DNA of 9,555 nt from an uncultured Legionella sp. (GTDB taxonomy: Bacteria > Pseudomonadota > Gammaproteobacteria > Legionellales > Legionellaceae), in assembly GCA_903885895.1 (NCBI GenBank), contig CAISKC010000555.1:1-9555 (forward strand). The letters run 5' to 3'. Under the pieces are notes generated by a model, which saw only the letters and a program-made list of their open reading frames with translations, was not told where the DNA came from and made no database searches. Shown here in pieces: positions 1 through 7,248 of the stretch. Made by a program: the position numbers and the translations under genes. The stretch's first letter is position 1. Each line of letters begins with the position of its first letter.

Positions 1-83
1 ATGTGATTGAAATAACCAAAATGGCTAATTAAATAACTAACTCGATGGGCCGGATAAATGGGAATTTACAGCAAAATTTGGAC

Positions 84-115
84 TTGACCTAAAAACACGG
101 ATCCTTCTGTATTAA
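84..115 (+). promoter_or_regulatory. Possible sigma70-type promoter of the 133-1209 gene
   Basis: TTGACC at 84-89 matches the -35 consensus in five of six bases. It is followed by TGTATT (108-113, 18-nt spacer) or TATTAA (110-115, 20-nt spacer) as an AT-rich -10 candidate. This would start transcription shortly before the GTG at 133. Nothing else was recognised in positions 1-132: no gene, RNA or clear hairpin. The call rests on consensus matching only. Confidence 0.3.
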
Positions 116-132
116 ATCGTATATTAGATGGC

Positions 133-1209
133 GTGAAGTTGGATGCCAGCACCAGAGAGCAATTATATACCGCAGTGATGCAATCTCAAGATCCTGTCAA
201 TGAAGTTCTATTGCCTTTAATCGATGTGCTTGCAAAACAAATTTTGGTTGCGGACGGGACCGACTTGAATGAGAAGATTCGCGCAGATTTTAAAAAATAT
301 GATGATGTTAGAAAATTGTTTACGGGTACGCAGTTCCACGATGTCATGTTAAGAGCGATTGCTAGTGCTTGCTTAGCAAATTTGATGGATTTACAGGCCC
401 AAAAAACAGCGTTACTCATGCCGGGCACATTAATAAAAGATTCACTGGAAGCGCGAATTAGCAATCCTGCACTCGATCAAAAATTAGAAGCGGATCAAAT
501 AAAAGCGCGAAAACTCAATATGCCTTTTGCAAATAAGATAACTATCCCCTTTGATACGTATATCAGTACGTTGACGGCAGCGCGGTTTGCAGAAGATTTA
601 GCAAGACATGCCCCAGTCACTTCCCCAGCTCTCCAAGCAGGTGAGCAATTAGATAGTCATTGGTTTGTGGCAATGGTAGTCAGAGCGTTACAAATTATTG
701 TGGATTTTTTCTCCGGACAGCGTAATAGATATCAACATACCGAGGGGTCTGAAGAAGCTGCTGTGAATATAGAAGAAATGGTGGGCGTTGACAGTAAGAT
801 CGAACAGAGGGTGAGAGGTTTGTCGATCGTAGTTGACAAGGTTGTGGCAACTATTACGCCTTTTTGTGATGCGATTGAATCAAGTGAACTACTACAAAAT
901 ATCAAAACATTTGCTGATAATCTATATGGATTAACTGTGGAAATAGATGATAGTCGAGAAATGGGTATGGACTTTGAAGCGAGAGTAAAACTTGGGTTTG
1001 AAAAATTATGTGAAGGTTTTTCTGACCGGCTGGGTACCCATATTCAGGCACAGAGTCAGGTAGACGGCTCAGCAGAGCATGCAGAGGTACTGCGCATTGT
1101 AAATGAGCTGACTGAAAGCCTGGCACCGCTCCGCGTAGAAACGCCGGATATCGACACGGATGATTCCAGCGATGATGATAGTTCGCCAAGATTTGGCTCT
1201 AAAAGGTAG
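133..1209 (+). CDS. Orphan soluble protein with acidic Ser/Asp C-terminal tail, function unknown
   Basis: I do not recognise this 358-residue protein. The start is the GTG at 133, the only ATG/GTG/TTG codon in frame after the upstream stop at 85-87. The Shine-Dalgarno is poor (a nearby GATGG at best). There is no signal peptide and no convincing transmembrane helix. The most hydrophobic stretch, about residues 177-193, is interrupted by an arginine and looks amphipathic. The composition suggests a mostly helical protein with several charged amphipathic segments (about 10-125, 210-265 and 275-330). It ends in a low-complexity tail, residues 338-351, made largely of Asp and Ser, followed by a short basic end (RFGSKR). 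Its neighbour is the convergent mevalonate operon, with stop codons only 12 nt apart, so it is not part of a visible operon. In a Legionellales-like genome, an orphan with an acidic disordered C-terminus could be a secreted (Dot/Icm-type) substrate. That is inference only; no catalytic motif is visible. Confidence 0.78.
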   Translation: MKLDASTREQLYTAVMQSQDPVNEVLLPLIDVLAKQILVADGTDLNEKIRADFKKYDDVRKLFTGTQFHDVMLRAIASACLANLMDLQAQKTALLMPGTLIKDSLEARISNPALDQKLEADQIKARKLNMPFANKITIPFDTYISTLTAARFAEDLARHAPVTSPALQAGEQLDSHWFVAMVVRALQIIVDFFSGQRNRYQHTEGSEEAAVNIEEMVGVDSKIEQRVRGLSIVVDKVVATITPFCDAIESSELLQNIKTFADNLYGLTVEIDDSREMGMDFEARVKLGFEKLCEGFSDRLGTHIQAQSQVDGSAEHAEVLRIVNELTESLAPLRVETPDIDTDDSSDDDSSPRFGSKR

Positions 1210-1227
1210 CATTATCTTATGCTACCT
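1201..1227 (-). terminator. Hairpin shared by two convergent genes, likely terminator of the mevalonate operon
   Basis: AGGTAGCAT (1204-1212) and ATGCTACCT (1219-1227) form a perfect 9-bp stem around a 6-nt loop. Read on the minus strand, the stem runs straight into TTTT and then AGAG, as in a modest intrinsic terminator for the kinase gene. On the plus strand the following bases are not T-rich, so it would be a weaker terminator for the 133-1209 gene. The TAG stop codons of both genes lie at mirror positions inside the two arms (1207-1209 and 1222-1224). The short T-run keeps confidence moderate. Confidence 0.6.
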
Positions 1228-2076
1228 ATCATATAAAGAACGCTGATTAGCCAAAACATGCCAACCCGCTTGTTGTAATAACGTAGTTTGAGTTGGCACG
1301 TCTGTTTGTGCCATCAACACCAATAGTACATCTGAGCCCATGGCACCGCAACCTTTGATGGCGAGTGCAGGGGTTTCTTGATAGAGACGCTGGATAAGAT
1401 TTAAGCTGTGTTCTGTCACCCAACCTTGCTCATATAAAGCTTGATGATAAGCATGGACTACTTTGAGTAAGTCATCTGAGGACTGAGTGAGAAAAGCTGA
1501 TTTGGCTTGTTCAACCAAATCGCTTAAATGGTCTGTGACTTTTGTTAAGACTAATGCTTGTAGATGTTCATGCGTGGCCATTTTATGATGGGTATGCAGC
1601 AAAATAAAACCTAAATCAGTGAATGGCCAGGCATATTGTTCATAAGCGTTTGTTTGTCGATTTAAGTAAACGCAGCCTTGCGATTGTTGTGCGAGCACAT
1701 CATAGCCACTTGGAGCGATGCCAGTTTGTGTGGTCGTGATCTGGAGATAGTCTTGTAATAGCTGTTCGGGCTCTACCAATTGGTTGTGCAGATGGGCACA
1801 TGCTTGATAGACCGCCAAAAACTGTGCACTGGAAGCCCCCATCCCCCCTAAACCTTGGTAAGGATCATGCCAGCTAAAGCCAGCGTCATTTGTCTGACAT
1901 TCGCTCCACCAACGTCCTGCCGGAGAATGGGGATGTATGCCATGTAATCCTGGTTGTTTGGTTGTACGAAGCTCAAAACAGGGAGATGTGGTCAGTAGTA
2001 TCGCAGACTTTCTTTTTAATGCGGCATATTCACCGACCAAAAAAGTTTTTGCAGGTACAAACCAAGTGTCAGGCAT
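1222..2076 (-). CDS. GHMP-family kinase of the mevalonate pathway (mevalonate or phosphomevalonate kinase)
   Basis: Predicted ATP-dependent small-molecule kinase phosphorylating mevalonate or phosphomevalonate in the cytosol. The 284-residue form carries three GHMP signatures. The N-terminal PAKTFLVGEYA is at residues 8-18. The glycine/serine-rich ATP loop GLGGMGASSAQ is at 75-85. The C-terminal KGCGAMGSD is at 241-249. PSGYD at 122-126 places an Asp where mevalonate kinases have their catalytic aspartate (PSGxD), which argues against the decarboxylase. I chose the ATG at 2076 because it precedes the conserved PAKTFLVGEYA by only seven residues and overlaps the mvaA stop by 8 nt. A longer reading from 2115 would add 13 residues encoded inside mvaA. 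It is the last gene of the fni-mvaA-kinase operon and ends in the shared hairpin. The ATP loop differs from the common GLGSSAA form. I cannot tell mevalonate kinase from phosphomevalonate kinase by reading alone, so no symbol is given. Confidence 0.85.
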   Translation of the reverse strand: MPDTWFVPAKTFLVGEYAALKRKSAILLTTSPCFELRTTKQPGLHGIHPHSPAGRWWSECQTNDAGFSWHDPYQGLGGMGASSAQFLAVYQACAHLHNQLVEPEQLLQDYLQITTTQTGIAPSGYDVLAQQSQGCVYLNRQTNAYEQYAWPFTDLGFILLHTHHKMATHEHLQALVLTKVTDHLSDLVEQAKSAFLTQSSDDLLKVVHAYHQALYEQGWVTEHSLNLIQRLYQETPALAIKGCGAMGSDVLLVLMAQTDVPTQTTLLQQAGWHVLANQRSLYDR

Positions 2077-3361
2077 TAGCTTGCTCGCGAATTTGTGCCA
2101 GCAAATCAGTGACATTATGTAAACTAATGACTTTATGTTTGCTTAAATGATGCTGAACCTGTTCTTTTAAAATAGGTGCTTCTTGAGCCGTTGCGCCTGC
2201 GACTAGTAACAGATTAGATATATGTAAACGCATATGACCTTGGATGATGCCGTCGGTGCATAATGCTGTCAGTGCCCCCAAATTTTGCACCAAGCCAACG
2301 GCTGCAAGAATTCTGGATAAATGATTGGACGACTCAGCTTGGATTAAATTCAAACATAATTTAGCTGTAGGGTGCAGACTGGTCACACCACCAACTGTGC
2401 CGACGATCAATGGGGCGGCAAATTCGCCGATTAAAGTTTGATCGGCATAGCGCCATCGAGTAATGGCTTGATATCGTCCAGAACGCGCGGCGTACGAATG
2501 GACCCCCGCTTCAATGGCTCGCCAGTCATTGCCTGTGGCAATCACCACAGGGTCGATACCGTTCATGACCCCTTTGTTGTGCGTAGCCGCGCGATAAGGA
2601 TCTTGTTCTGCGAAGAAAGAAGCTTCTTCTATTTTTTGACCTAAATCTGGGTCTACACCTGATAATGTCACACGTGCTTGCGTAATTTTTTGATCGTTTA
2701 AATTAGACAGAATACACATGGTTACCTTTTCACCGGTTAATGCTTCAATCGGTGATTTTAAATATTCTAAGACTTGATTGATGATATTGGCACCCATGGC
2801 GTCACAACTTTCCAACGTCAGATGTACAATGGCCATGTTTTTTCCGTCATCACGGAGGTGATGTCGAACTTGAAGATCGAGGACCCCACCGCCACGCTTG
2901 ACCATATTGGCGGCAACGTTTTGATTCGCATCATGAATAAGCGCTGTTTTGTTTTCAAGAATTAAGCGTTCAAAGCGTTCAAAATCGTTGACTTTGGCTA
3001 ATTGGATTTGACCTAGAATGCCCTGTCCCTGGATGGTCGTCGTGATACTGCCTTGTTGTTTGATCCATTTCGCAGTTTTAGATAATGCTGCAATAATCGA
3101 GGTTTCTTCAACGGCCATCGGAATGATATGCGATTGCCCATCAATACAAAAATTCGTTGCGACTCCGAGGGGAATTTGAAAATGACCGATCACATTTTCA
3201 ATTAAGTGTTCAGCGAGATGACAATCTTGGAGTCCACCGTTTTGGAGATAAGTCACTTCTTCAAGCGTGATGGCACCCATTTCGATAAGGCGTGCGTAAC
3301 GCTCCTCGCGATTTAATTTTGAAAATCCTGAAAGTAGGCCGTCTATTTTGATGTCGGACAT
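2069..3361 (-). CDS. mvaA: Hydroxymethylglutaryl-CoA reductase, class II
   Basis: Interconverts HMG-CoA and mevalonate with NAD(P)H, the committed step of the mevalonate pathway. At 430 residues it has the length of soluble bacterial class II enzymes, and there is no membrane domain. The N-terminal ENVIGHFQIPLGVA (55-68) and the EETS element with the catalytic Glu (85/86) are present. So are DAMGAN in the cofactor-binding domain (187-192), NKGVMNGIDPVVIATGND (262-279, with Lys263 and Asp279) and the C-terminal GHM with His376. Spacings between these four catalytic residues match those known for the Pseudomonas mevalonii enzyme to within several residues, so it should be active. The ATG at 3361 has a strong AGGGGAAG Shine-Dalgarno (3364-3371) lying inside the end of fni. 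The reading frame overlaps fni by 19 nt and the downstream kinase by 8 nt, suggesting translational coupling. Confidence 0.97.
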   Translation of the reverse strand: MSDIKIDGLLSGFSKLNREERYARLIEMGAITLEEVTYLQNGGLQDCHLAEHLIENVIGHFQIPLGVATNFCIDGQSHIIPMAVEETSIIAALSKTAKWIKQQGSITTTIQGQGILGQIQLAKVNDFERFERLILENKTALIHDANQNVAANMVKRGGGVLDLQVRHHLRDDGKNMAIVHLTLESCDAMGANIINQVLEYLKSPIEALTGEKVTMCILSNLNDQKITQARVTLSGVDPDLGQKIEEASFFAEQDPYRAATHNKGVMNGIDPVVIATGNDWRAIEAGVHSYAARSGRYQAITRWRYADQTLIGEFAAPLIVGTVGGVTSLHPTAKLCLNLIQAESSNHLSRILAAVGLVQNLGALTALCTDGIIQGHMRLHISNLLLVAGATAQEAPILKEQVQHHLSKHKVISLHNVTDLLAQIREQANA

Positions 3362-4380
3362 AACTTCCCCTGAAGTTCATTGAGCGTTTGGCTTCCTGTG
3401 CAGAACAAAGCAAGTTTTAACTCATATTCTATAGCGGCCATTTCTTTGACCACCGCATCGCTGGACTGTAATGCTGCGCCGAGCATATTCTTAGCAAATC
3501 CGACCGTCGTAGCGCCTAACGCAATAAGTTTTGCGGCATCTAATCCATGTCTGACACCACCTGAGCCCCAAATTTCATAAGAAGGGGATAGTGCTTGTGC
3601 AAATTGGATGCTTTGGACGGTGCCCATGCCCCAGTTGCCAAAAACTTGCGCAGCGCGACGTGCATGTGAATCGGTGGGTGCACGGTGACCTTCAATGCGA
3701 CCCCAATGCGTTCCTCCCAAGCCGCTGACATCGACCGCGTGAACGCCGATCTCATGTAAGCGTTTTAATGTGGCGGGTGCAAATCCACAGCCTGTTTCTT
3801 TGACAATGATGGGCAACTCTAATTTTTTAACGGCTTCCTCAAGAGCTTTCCAGCATCCTTTGAATTCTGGCGTGCCTTCTGGTTGCAACGCTTCTTGTAA
3901 TGGATTGCAATGAATGATCAAAGCGCGAGCGGTAAGGGCGTCTGTGATTCGTTGTATATCGTCTAAAGGTGAAGTAATGAGCTGAGCAATGCCTAAATTA
4001 CTGAATAATGTTACGTGAGGAAACCTTTGTCTCAAACTGCGCCAAATGAGTGATTCATCCGGATCGTCTAGTTCGCGTCGTTGAGATCCAACCCCCATTG
4101 CCCAGTGCCGTTCATTGGCTGCAGCCAGTAAATTGGTATTGATGGTGATCGCGCCTTGATGCCCTGCTGTCATAGAGCTAATCATGAATGGATTGGGTAC
4201 CGTTTCACCAAAACGTATTGATGTGATATCAAGATCTGCAAAATTTAGATTCGGTAAGGCCTCATGCCAGAAAGTCATTTGATCCAGGATAGAGCCTTCT
4301 GTAGCTTGATTGGCTGGGGACATGGCGAGGGTAATGTGATCTTGTTTACGTTGCTCAAACTGTTTAAAGTCGCTGCTCAT
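3343..4380 (-). CDS. fni: Type 2 isopentenyl-diphosphate delta-isomerase (FMN-dependent)
   Basis: Interconverts IPP and DMAPP using reduced FMN and Mg2+, unrelated to the type 1 Idi enzyme. The 345-residue form fits the family length. Visible motifs are RKQDHI near the N-terminus (11-16), SSMTAGH (68-74, FMN site), GSQRR (98-102) and HCNPLQEALQPEG (157-169). The last contains the Gln-Glu pair linked to catalysis and metal binding. Also present are KETGCGF (194-200), DVSGLGGTHWG (217-227) and the phosphate-binding GSGGVRHG (272-279). I chose the ATG at 4380, with GAGAC about ten bases upstream. A TTG at 4389 would add three residues. It is the first gene of the minus-strand operon, facing the lipid-transport operon across a 142-nt divergent region. 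Small deviations from the usual family wording (TAGH for TGGH, HCN for HLN) are conservative. Confidence 0.95.
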   Translation of the reverse strand: MSSDFKQFEQRKQDHITLAMSPANQATEGSILDQMTFWHEALPNLNFADLDITSIRFGETVPNPFMISSMTAGHQGAITINTNLLAAANERHWAMGVGSQRRELDDPDESLIWRSLRQRFPHVTLFSNLGIAQLITSPLDDIQRITDALTARALIIHCNPLQEALQPEGTPEFKGCWKALEEAVKKLELPIIVKETGCGFAPATLKRLHEIGVHAVDVSGLGGTHWGRIEGHRAPTDSHARRAAQVFGNWGMGTVQSIQFAQALSPSYEIWGSGGVRHGLDAAKLIALGATTVGFAKNMLGAALQSSDAVVKEMAAIEYELKLALFCTGSQTLNELQGKLCPTSK

Positions 4381-4417
4381 AGGAATCAAGTCTCAGAAAT
4401 CAGATCATAAACTTACG

Positions 4418-4426
4418 ATATTAACA
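4418..4426 (-). promoter_or_regulatory. Candidate extended -10 element for the fni-mvaA-kinase operon
   Basis: Read on the minus strand, these bases give TGTTAATAT: a TGn extension followed by TAATAT, which matches the -10 consensus at four of six positions. They lie about 40 nt upstream of the fni ATG. No good -35 hexamer sits at the right distance, so this is a weak call. It is listed because the divergent arrangement requires a minus-strand promoter in this interval. Confidence 0.25.
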
Positions 4427-4461
4427 TAAATTTATCAAGCTAGACCATAGATACAGCCGAA

Positions 4462-4491
4462 TTGTCAACAGACCCTACTTTCAGTTAAGAT
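4462..4491 (+). promoter_or_regulatory. Candidate sigma70 promoter of the lipid-transport operon
   Basis: TTGTCA (4462-4467) and TAAGAT (4486-4491) are separated by 18 nt, giving a short leader before the ATG at 4523. The whole 4381-4522 interval separates divergent operons, so a promoter for each is expected. On the minus strand the best candidate for fni is an extended -10, TGTTAATAT (4418-4426), without a recognisable -35. Consensus matching only. Confidence 0.42.
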
Positions 4492-4522
4492 GCTATGAAG
4501 GATTGCAACAATCTGAAAGGCT

Positions 4523-5647
4523 ATGAATTCTTCCGCACAATTGGTTTTTGACACGACACACAATTGCTATCAATGCTTAGGTAGTTGGTCGGCATTATAT
4601 CTGAAAGAAATATTAGAGCAGCTCACTATGACGTCTGCGTTGCCTAAATCTCAGGATATTACGATTAACGGCAAATCCTTGGAGCATTTGGATAGTGCGG
4701 GTGCATTGGTTTTGATGCAACATATGGACATGTTGGACCAGCAGAGTAATCACATCAAGCTGGTCGCATTCACTAAGCAACAATTAGATTTGTTGGAGTT
4801 GGTGACTAAAAAGCGTGTGAATACAAAATTTAAATTTGTACGACCCAAAAAACCACATGTTTTTTATGAAATTGGGAAAGAGACGATCCATAAAATTGGG
4901 CAAGCGAGCGGGCTTTTCGGTTTGATTGGTGATATCACACTGAAAACCCTAAAGATTTTCCGTTTCCAAAGTCGTATTCAATGGGACAGTATTTTTTCTA
5001 ATATGGCATCAACTGGTTTGTATGCGCTACCTATTTTGGCTATGTTGTCATTTTTAATAGGTGTGGTGTTGGCGTATCAAATGGGCTTACAACTTGAAAC
5101 CTATGGTGCGAATGTTTTTATTGCTTATTTATCCGGGATGGCTATTTTTCGGGAATTTGGTCCTCTGATCACGGCGATTATTGTTGCGGGACGCACAGGA
5201 TCGGCCTTTACGGCCCAGATAGGCAGTATGAAACTCAATGAAGAACTGGATGTTTTAAGTACCATGGGCTTATCGTCAACCGAATTATTGGTGCTTCCCA
5301 AAGTGATTGGTTTGTCTATTATGTTTCCATTGCTAATTTTTTGGTCCGATTTTTTTGCTATATTAGGATCGATGGTTATGTCAAAATATCAAATGGATGT
5401 CGGGTATCACGATTTTTTATACCATTTGCAAGATTCTGTTGGTTTTAAACAAATGATGTTAGGCTTATATAAAGCACCGGCTTTTTCAGTTTTGATTGCT
5501 TTGGTGGGGTGTTTTCAAGGATTTCAGGTTGGGCATAGTGCGGATAGTGTCGGGAGTCAAACTACACGCTCGGTTGTGCAGGCTTTGTCCTTAATTATTG
5601 TTGCGGACGCTATTTATTCTGTTATTTATAGTTGGCAAGGATTATGA
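4523..5647 (+). CDS. STAS-MlaE fusion: permease of an MCE-type lipid ABC transporter
   Basis: Inner-membrane permease of an Mla-like lipid transporter, expected to work as a dimer with the ATPase and MCE protein encoded next. The 374 residues hold two parts. Residues 1 to about 110 form a cytoplasmic STAS domain with DSAG at 57-60, the position of the conserved Asp-Ser/Thr-x-Gly loop. Residues from about 115 to 374 are an MlaE/YrbE permease with hydrophobic segments near 163-187, 197-222, 257-285, 318-336 and 350-370. The family signature runs from FREFGPL (209-215) through AGRTGSA (222-228) to EELDVLSTMG (240-249). In canonical Mla the STAS protein (MlaB) is separate; here it is fused to the permease, as in many MlaE homologues. 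The start is the first in-frame ATG, with AAAGG very close upstream. It is the first gene of a four- or five-gene operon. The next ATG begins immediately after its stop codon. Confidence 0.95.
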   Translation: MNSSAQLVFDTTHNCYQCLGSWSALYLKEILEQLTMTSALPKSQDITINGKSLEHLDSAGALVLMQHMDMLDQQSNHIKLVAFTKQQLDLLELVTKKRVNTKFKFVRPKKPHVFYEIGKETIHKIGQASGLFGLIGDITLKTLKIFRFQSRIQWDSIFSNMASTGLYALPILAMLSFLIGVVLAYQMGLQLETYGANVFIAYLSGMAIFREFGPLITAIIVAGRTGSAFTAQIGSMKLNEELDVLSTMGLSSTELLVLPKVIGLSIMFPLLIFWSDFFAILGSMVMSKYQMDVGYHDFLYHLQDSVGFKQMMLGLYKAPAFSVLIALVGCFQGFQVGHSADSVGSQTTRSVVQALSLIIVADAIYSVIYSWQGL

Positions 5648-6385
5648 ATGACTGAGCCAATTATTGAAGTGGTGGGGCTAAAAAACCACTTGGGCGGACA
5701 ATGTGTTCACTCAGATGTGAATTTTACCGTGAATCAAGGTGAAATTTTTGCCATCATCGGAGGGAGTGGGAGCGGAAAAACAACGATATTGCGTAGTTTA
5801 TTAATGTTGTTGCAGCCGAGTGCTGGTGAAATCCGCATTTTTGGTAAAAATATTCTGCACTTACATGACGATGAAGCGAATAAAATCCGTCATCGATGGG
5901 GGGTGTTATTCCAACAGAGTGCTTTATTTTCAGCAATGACTGTGTTGGAAAATGTGATGTATCCCATCCAAGAATTGAGTTGTTTGAGTGAAAAGATGAC
6001 TCAGGAATTGGCTTTTTTAAAAATTGCATTGGTTGGCTTGCCGGAAGATGCGGCAGCGAAATTGCCGTCAGAACTAAGTGGTGGGATGCAAAGACGTGCT
6101 GCTGCGGCTCGCGCCATTGCATTGGATCCTGAGTTGTTGTTTTTGGACGAACCTACCTCAGGCTTAGATCCTCTGAGCGCTAAACAGTTTGACCATTTAT
6201 TATTGTTTTTACGAGATGTTTTAAATCTGACAGTCGTGATTGTGAGTCATGACATTGAATCACTAAAACGAACAACGGACCGCGTAGCCTTTTTAGGAGA
6301 GGGCAAAGTCTTAGATATCGCACCTATTGATAAATTGATGCGGAATCCTCATCCGTTGATCGTGGATTATTTTAGTAACCAATAG
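5648..6385 (+). CDS. MlaF-like ABC transporter ATP-binding protein (lipid transport)
   Basis: Cytoplasmic ATPase that should power the permease encoded just upstream. All ABC hallmarks are intact in 245 residues: Walker A GGSGSGKTT (38-46), Q-loop LFQQSALF (87-94), signature LSGGMQRR (143-150), Walker B LLFLDEPTSGLDP (163-175, including the D-loop) and switch His in VSHD (His201). The LSGGMQRRAA wording and the C-terminal segment ending NPHPLIVDYF are typical of the MlaF/MKL subfamily. The ATG abuts the permease stop with no gap, and AAGGA (5637-5641) inside the permease end serves as its ribosome site, indicating translational coupling. MlaF assignment is by subfamily resemblance and context. 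This is a paralogous system rather than canonical mla, because the gene order is permease first and no MlaC is seen. Confidence 0.96.
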   Translation: MTEPIIEVVGLKNHLGGQCVHSDVNFTVNQGEIFAIIGGSGSGKTTILRSLLMLLQPSAGEIRIFGKNILHLHDDEANKIRHRWGVLFQQSALFSAMTVLENVMYPIQELSCLSEKMTQELAFLKIALVGLPEDAAAKLPSELSGGMQRRAAAARAIALDPELLFLDEPTSGLDPLSAKQFDHLLLFLRDVLNLTVVIVSHDIESLKRTTDRVAFLGEGKVLDIAPIDKLMRNPHPLIVDYFSNQ

Positions 6386-6399
6386 AGTTAAAAAGAACT

Positions 6400-6414
6400 G
6401 GGAGCGTTGCATTG
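6400..6414 (+). promoter_or_regulatory. Shine-Dalgarno that fixes a TTG start for the MCE gene
   Basis: GGGAG at 6400-6404 lies seven bases before a TTG (6412-6414), which is the only usable start codon in frame after the ATPase stop. The hydrophobic anchor begins six residues later, so a later ATG would delete the membrane helix. Confidence 0.7.
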
Positions 6415-7248
6415 GAATCTAAAACCAATTACACCATCGTAGGCATTGCTGTAGTGCTGTTATTATTTGGTTTCATTACGGCTGCATTATGGTTATCAGA
6501 AGGTTTTGATCGTAAGTCTTATCATGATTATGTTGTTTATATGGAAGAAGCGGTTACAGGGTTAAGTGAAGGTTCTTTGGTAAAATATAATGGCGTAAAA
6601 GTGGGCCTGGTAAGTAGTGTGACTTTGAGCGAAAACCCTCAGTTGGTAAAATTAATGTTGGAGATTGAAGATGGGACGCCGATTACGGTTAGTACGGTGG
6701 CTAATTTAATTCCGCAAGGTATCACAGGGACGACGATTCTGGGATTATCGGTGACGTCTTCTGATCTCACCCCCTTAAAAGCTAAGCCTGGTGAACCTTA
6801 TCCTGTTATTCCATATAAGCCTTCTTTTTTAAGTACTATTGAAATAGCGGTGAATGAATTGAGCAAAAACATGAAAGTGTTTCTGTCAAAAGAAAATGCT
6901 GACAATTTCAAAAATATTTTGAGAAATTTTCAAGAAGTCTCTAAGATAGTGGCTACAAATGATCAAGCTCTCAGTGATGCGTTACAAGAACTGCCGAAAT
7001 TGACAGCTGAGTTGAGATCGAGCGTTCGCGAGGTGGCGGTGGCTAGTAAACAGTTTGGTAATACGATGACGTCGGGCGAAGAGGTGTTTAATAATATTTT
7101 ACAGTTAACGCTGCCGCCAACGGTCGCTTTATTGCACCAGTTAAGTGGCGCGACAGGGAATTTTACAGAATTAAGTGCTGAATTACAGCGCAATCCAACC
7201 ATGTTACTTTGGGGTGGCACCCCACTTAAAAAAGGTCCTGGGGAATGA
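6412..7248 (+). CDS. MlaD-like MCE-domain substrate-binding protein
   Basis: Periplasmic lipid-binding subunit anchored in the inner membrane. MCE proteins form hexameric rings through which lipid passes. The 278 residues comprise a short cytoplasmic N-terminus, one transmembrane helix (about 8-29) and a single MCE domain (about 38-115). The domain contains the signature VTGLSEGSLVKYNGVKVGLV (48-67) and the PQGITGTTIL stretch (101-110). A helical C-terminal region follows (about 140-255), as in proteins that extend a helical tunnel or needle. The C-terminal RNPTMLLWGG (260-269) followed by a Gly-Pro-Gly end resembles the conserved NPxxLLxG tail seen in relatives. Translation begins at TTG 6412, 26 nt after the ATPase. 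The stop codon overlaps the next start in an ATGA. The single MCE domain makes it MlaD-like rather than PqiB/YebT-like, which have several. Confidence 0.95.
   Translation: MESKTNYTIVGIAVVLLLFGFITAALWLSEGFDRKSYHDYVVYMEEAVTGLSEGSLVKYNGVKVGLVSSVTLSENPQLVKLMLEIEDGTPITVSTVANLIPQGITGTTILGLSVTSSDLTPLKAKPGEPYPVIPYKPSFLSTIEIAVNELSKNMKVFLSKENADNFKNILRNFQEVSKIVATNDQALSDALQELPKLTAELRSSVREVAVASKQFGNTMTSGEEVFNNILQLTLPPTVALLHQLSGATGNFTELSAELQRNPTMLLWGGTPLKKGPGE

Noticed and set aside
100..132. PmrA-type regulatory element (CTTAA-based) upstream of the orphan gene, as found before some Legionellales effectors
   Set aside because: The AT-rich bases here do not match the element well enough to claim it.
902..1189. 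Minus-strand frame of 95 codons inside the orphan gene
   Set aside because: Rich in His, Pro and Cys as expected for an antisense shadow. The plus-strand frame is much longer and runs through to the convergent stop.
2077..2115. Longer N-terminus for the kinase starting at 2115
   Set aside because: The added 13 residues precede the normal GHMP start and lie wholly inside mvaA. The ATG at 2076 gives an 8-nt coupled overlap and a family-like N-terminus.
1890..2150. Plus-strand frames across the kinase/mvaA junction
   Set aside because: They are antisense to conserved GHMP kinase and HMG-CoA reductase sequence, and no motif is recognisable.
5754..6122. Open frame of 122 codons on the minus strand opposite the ATPase gene
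   Set aside because: It lies entirely antisense to a gene with complete ABC motifs; its composition (many His, Ser, Pro) is typical of a shadow frame, and no ribosome site was seen.
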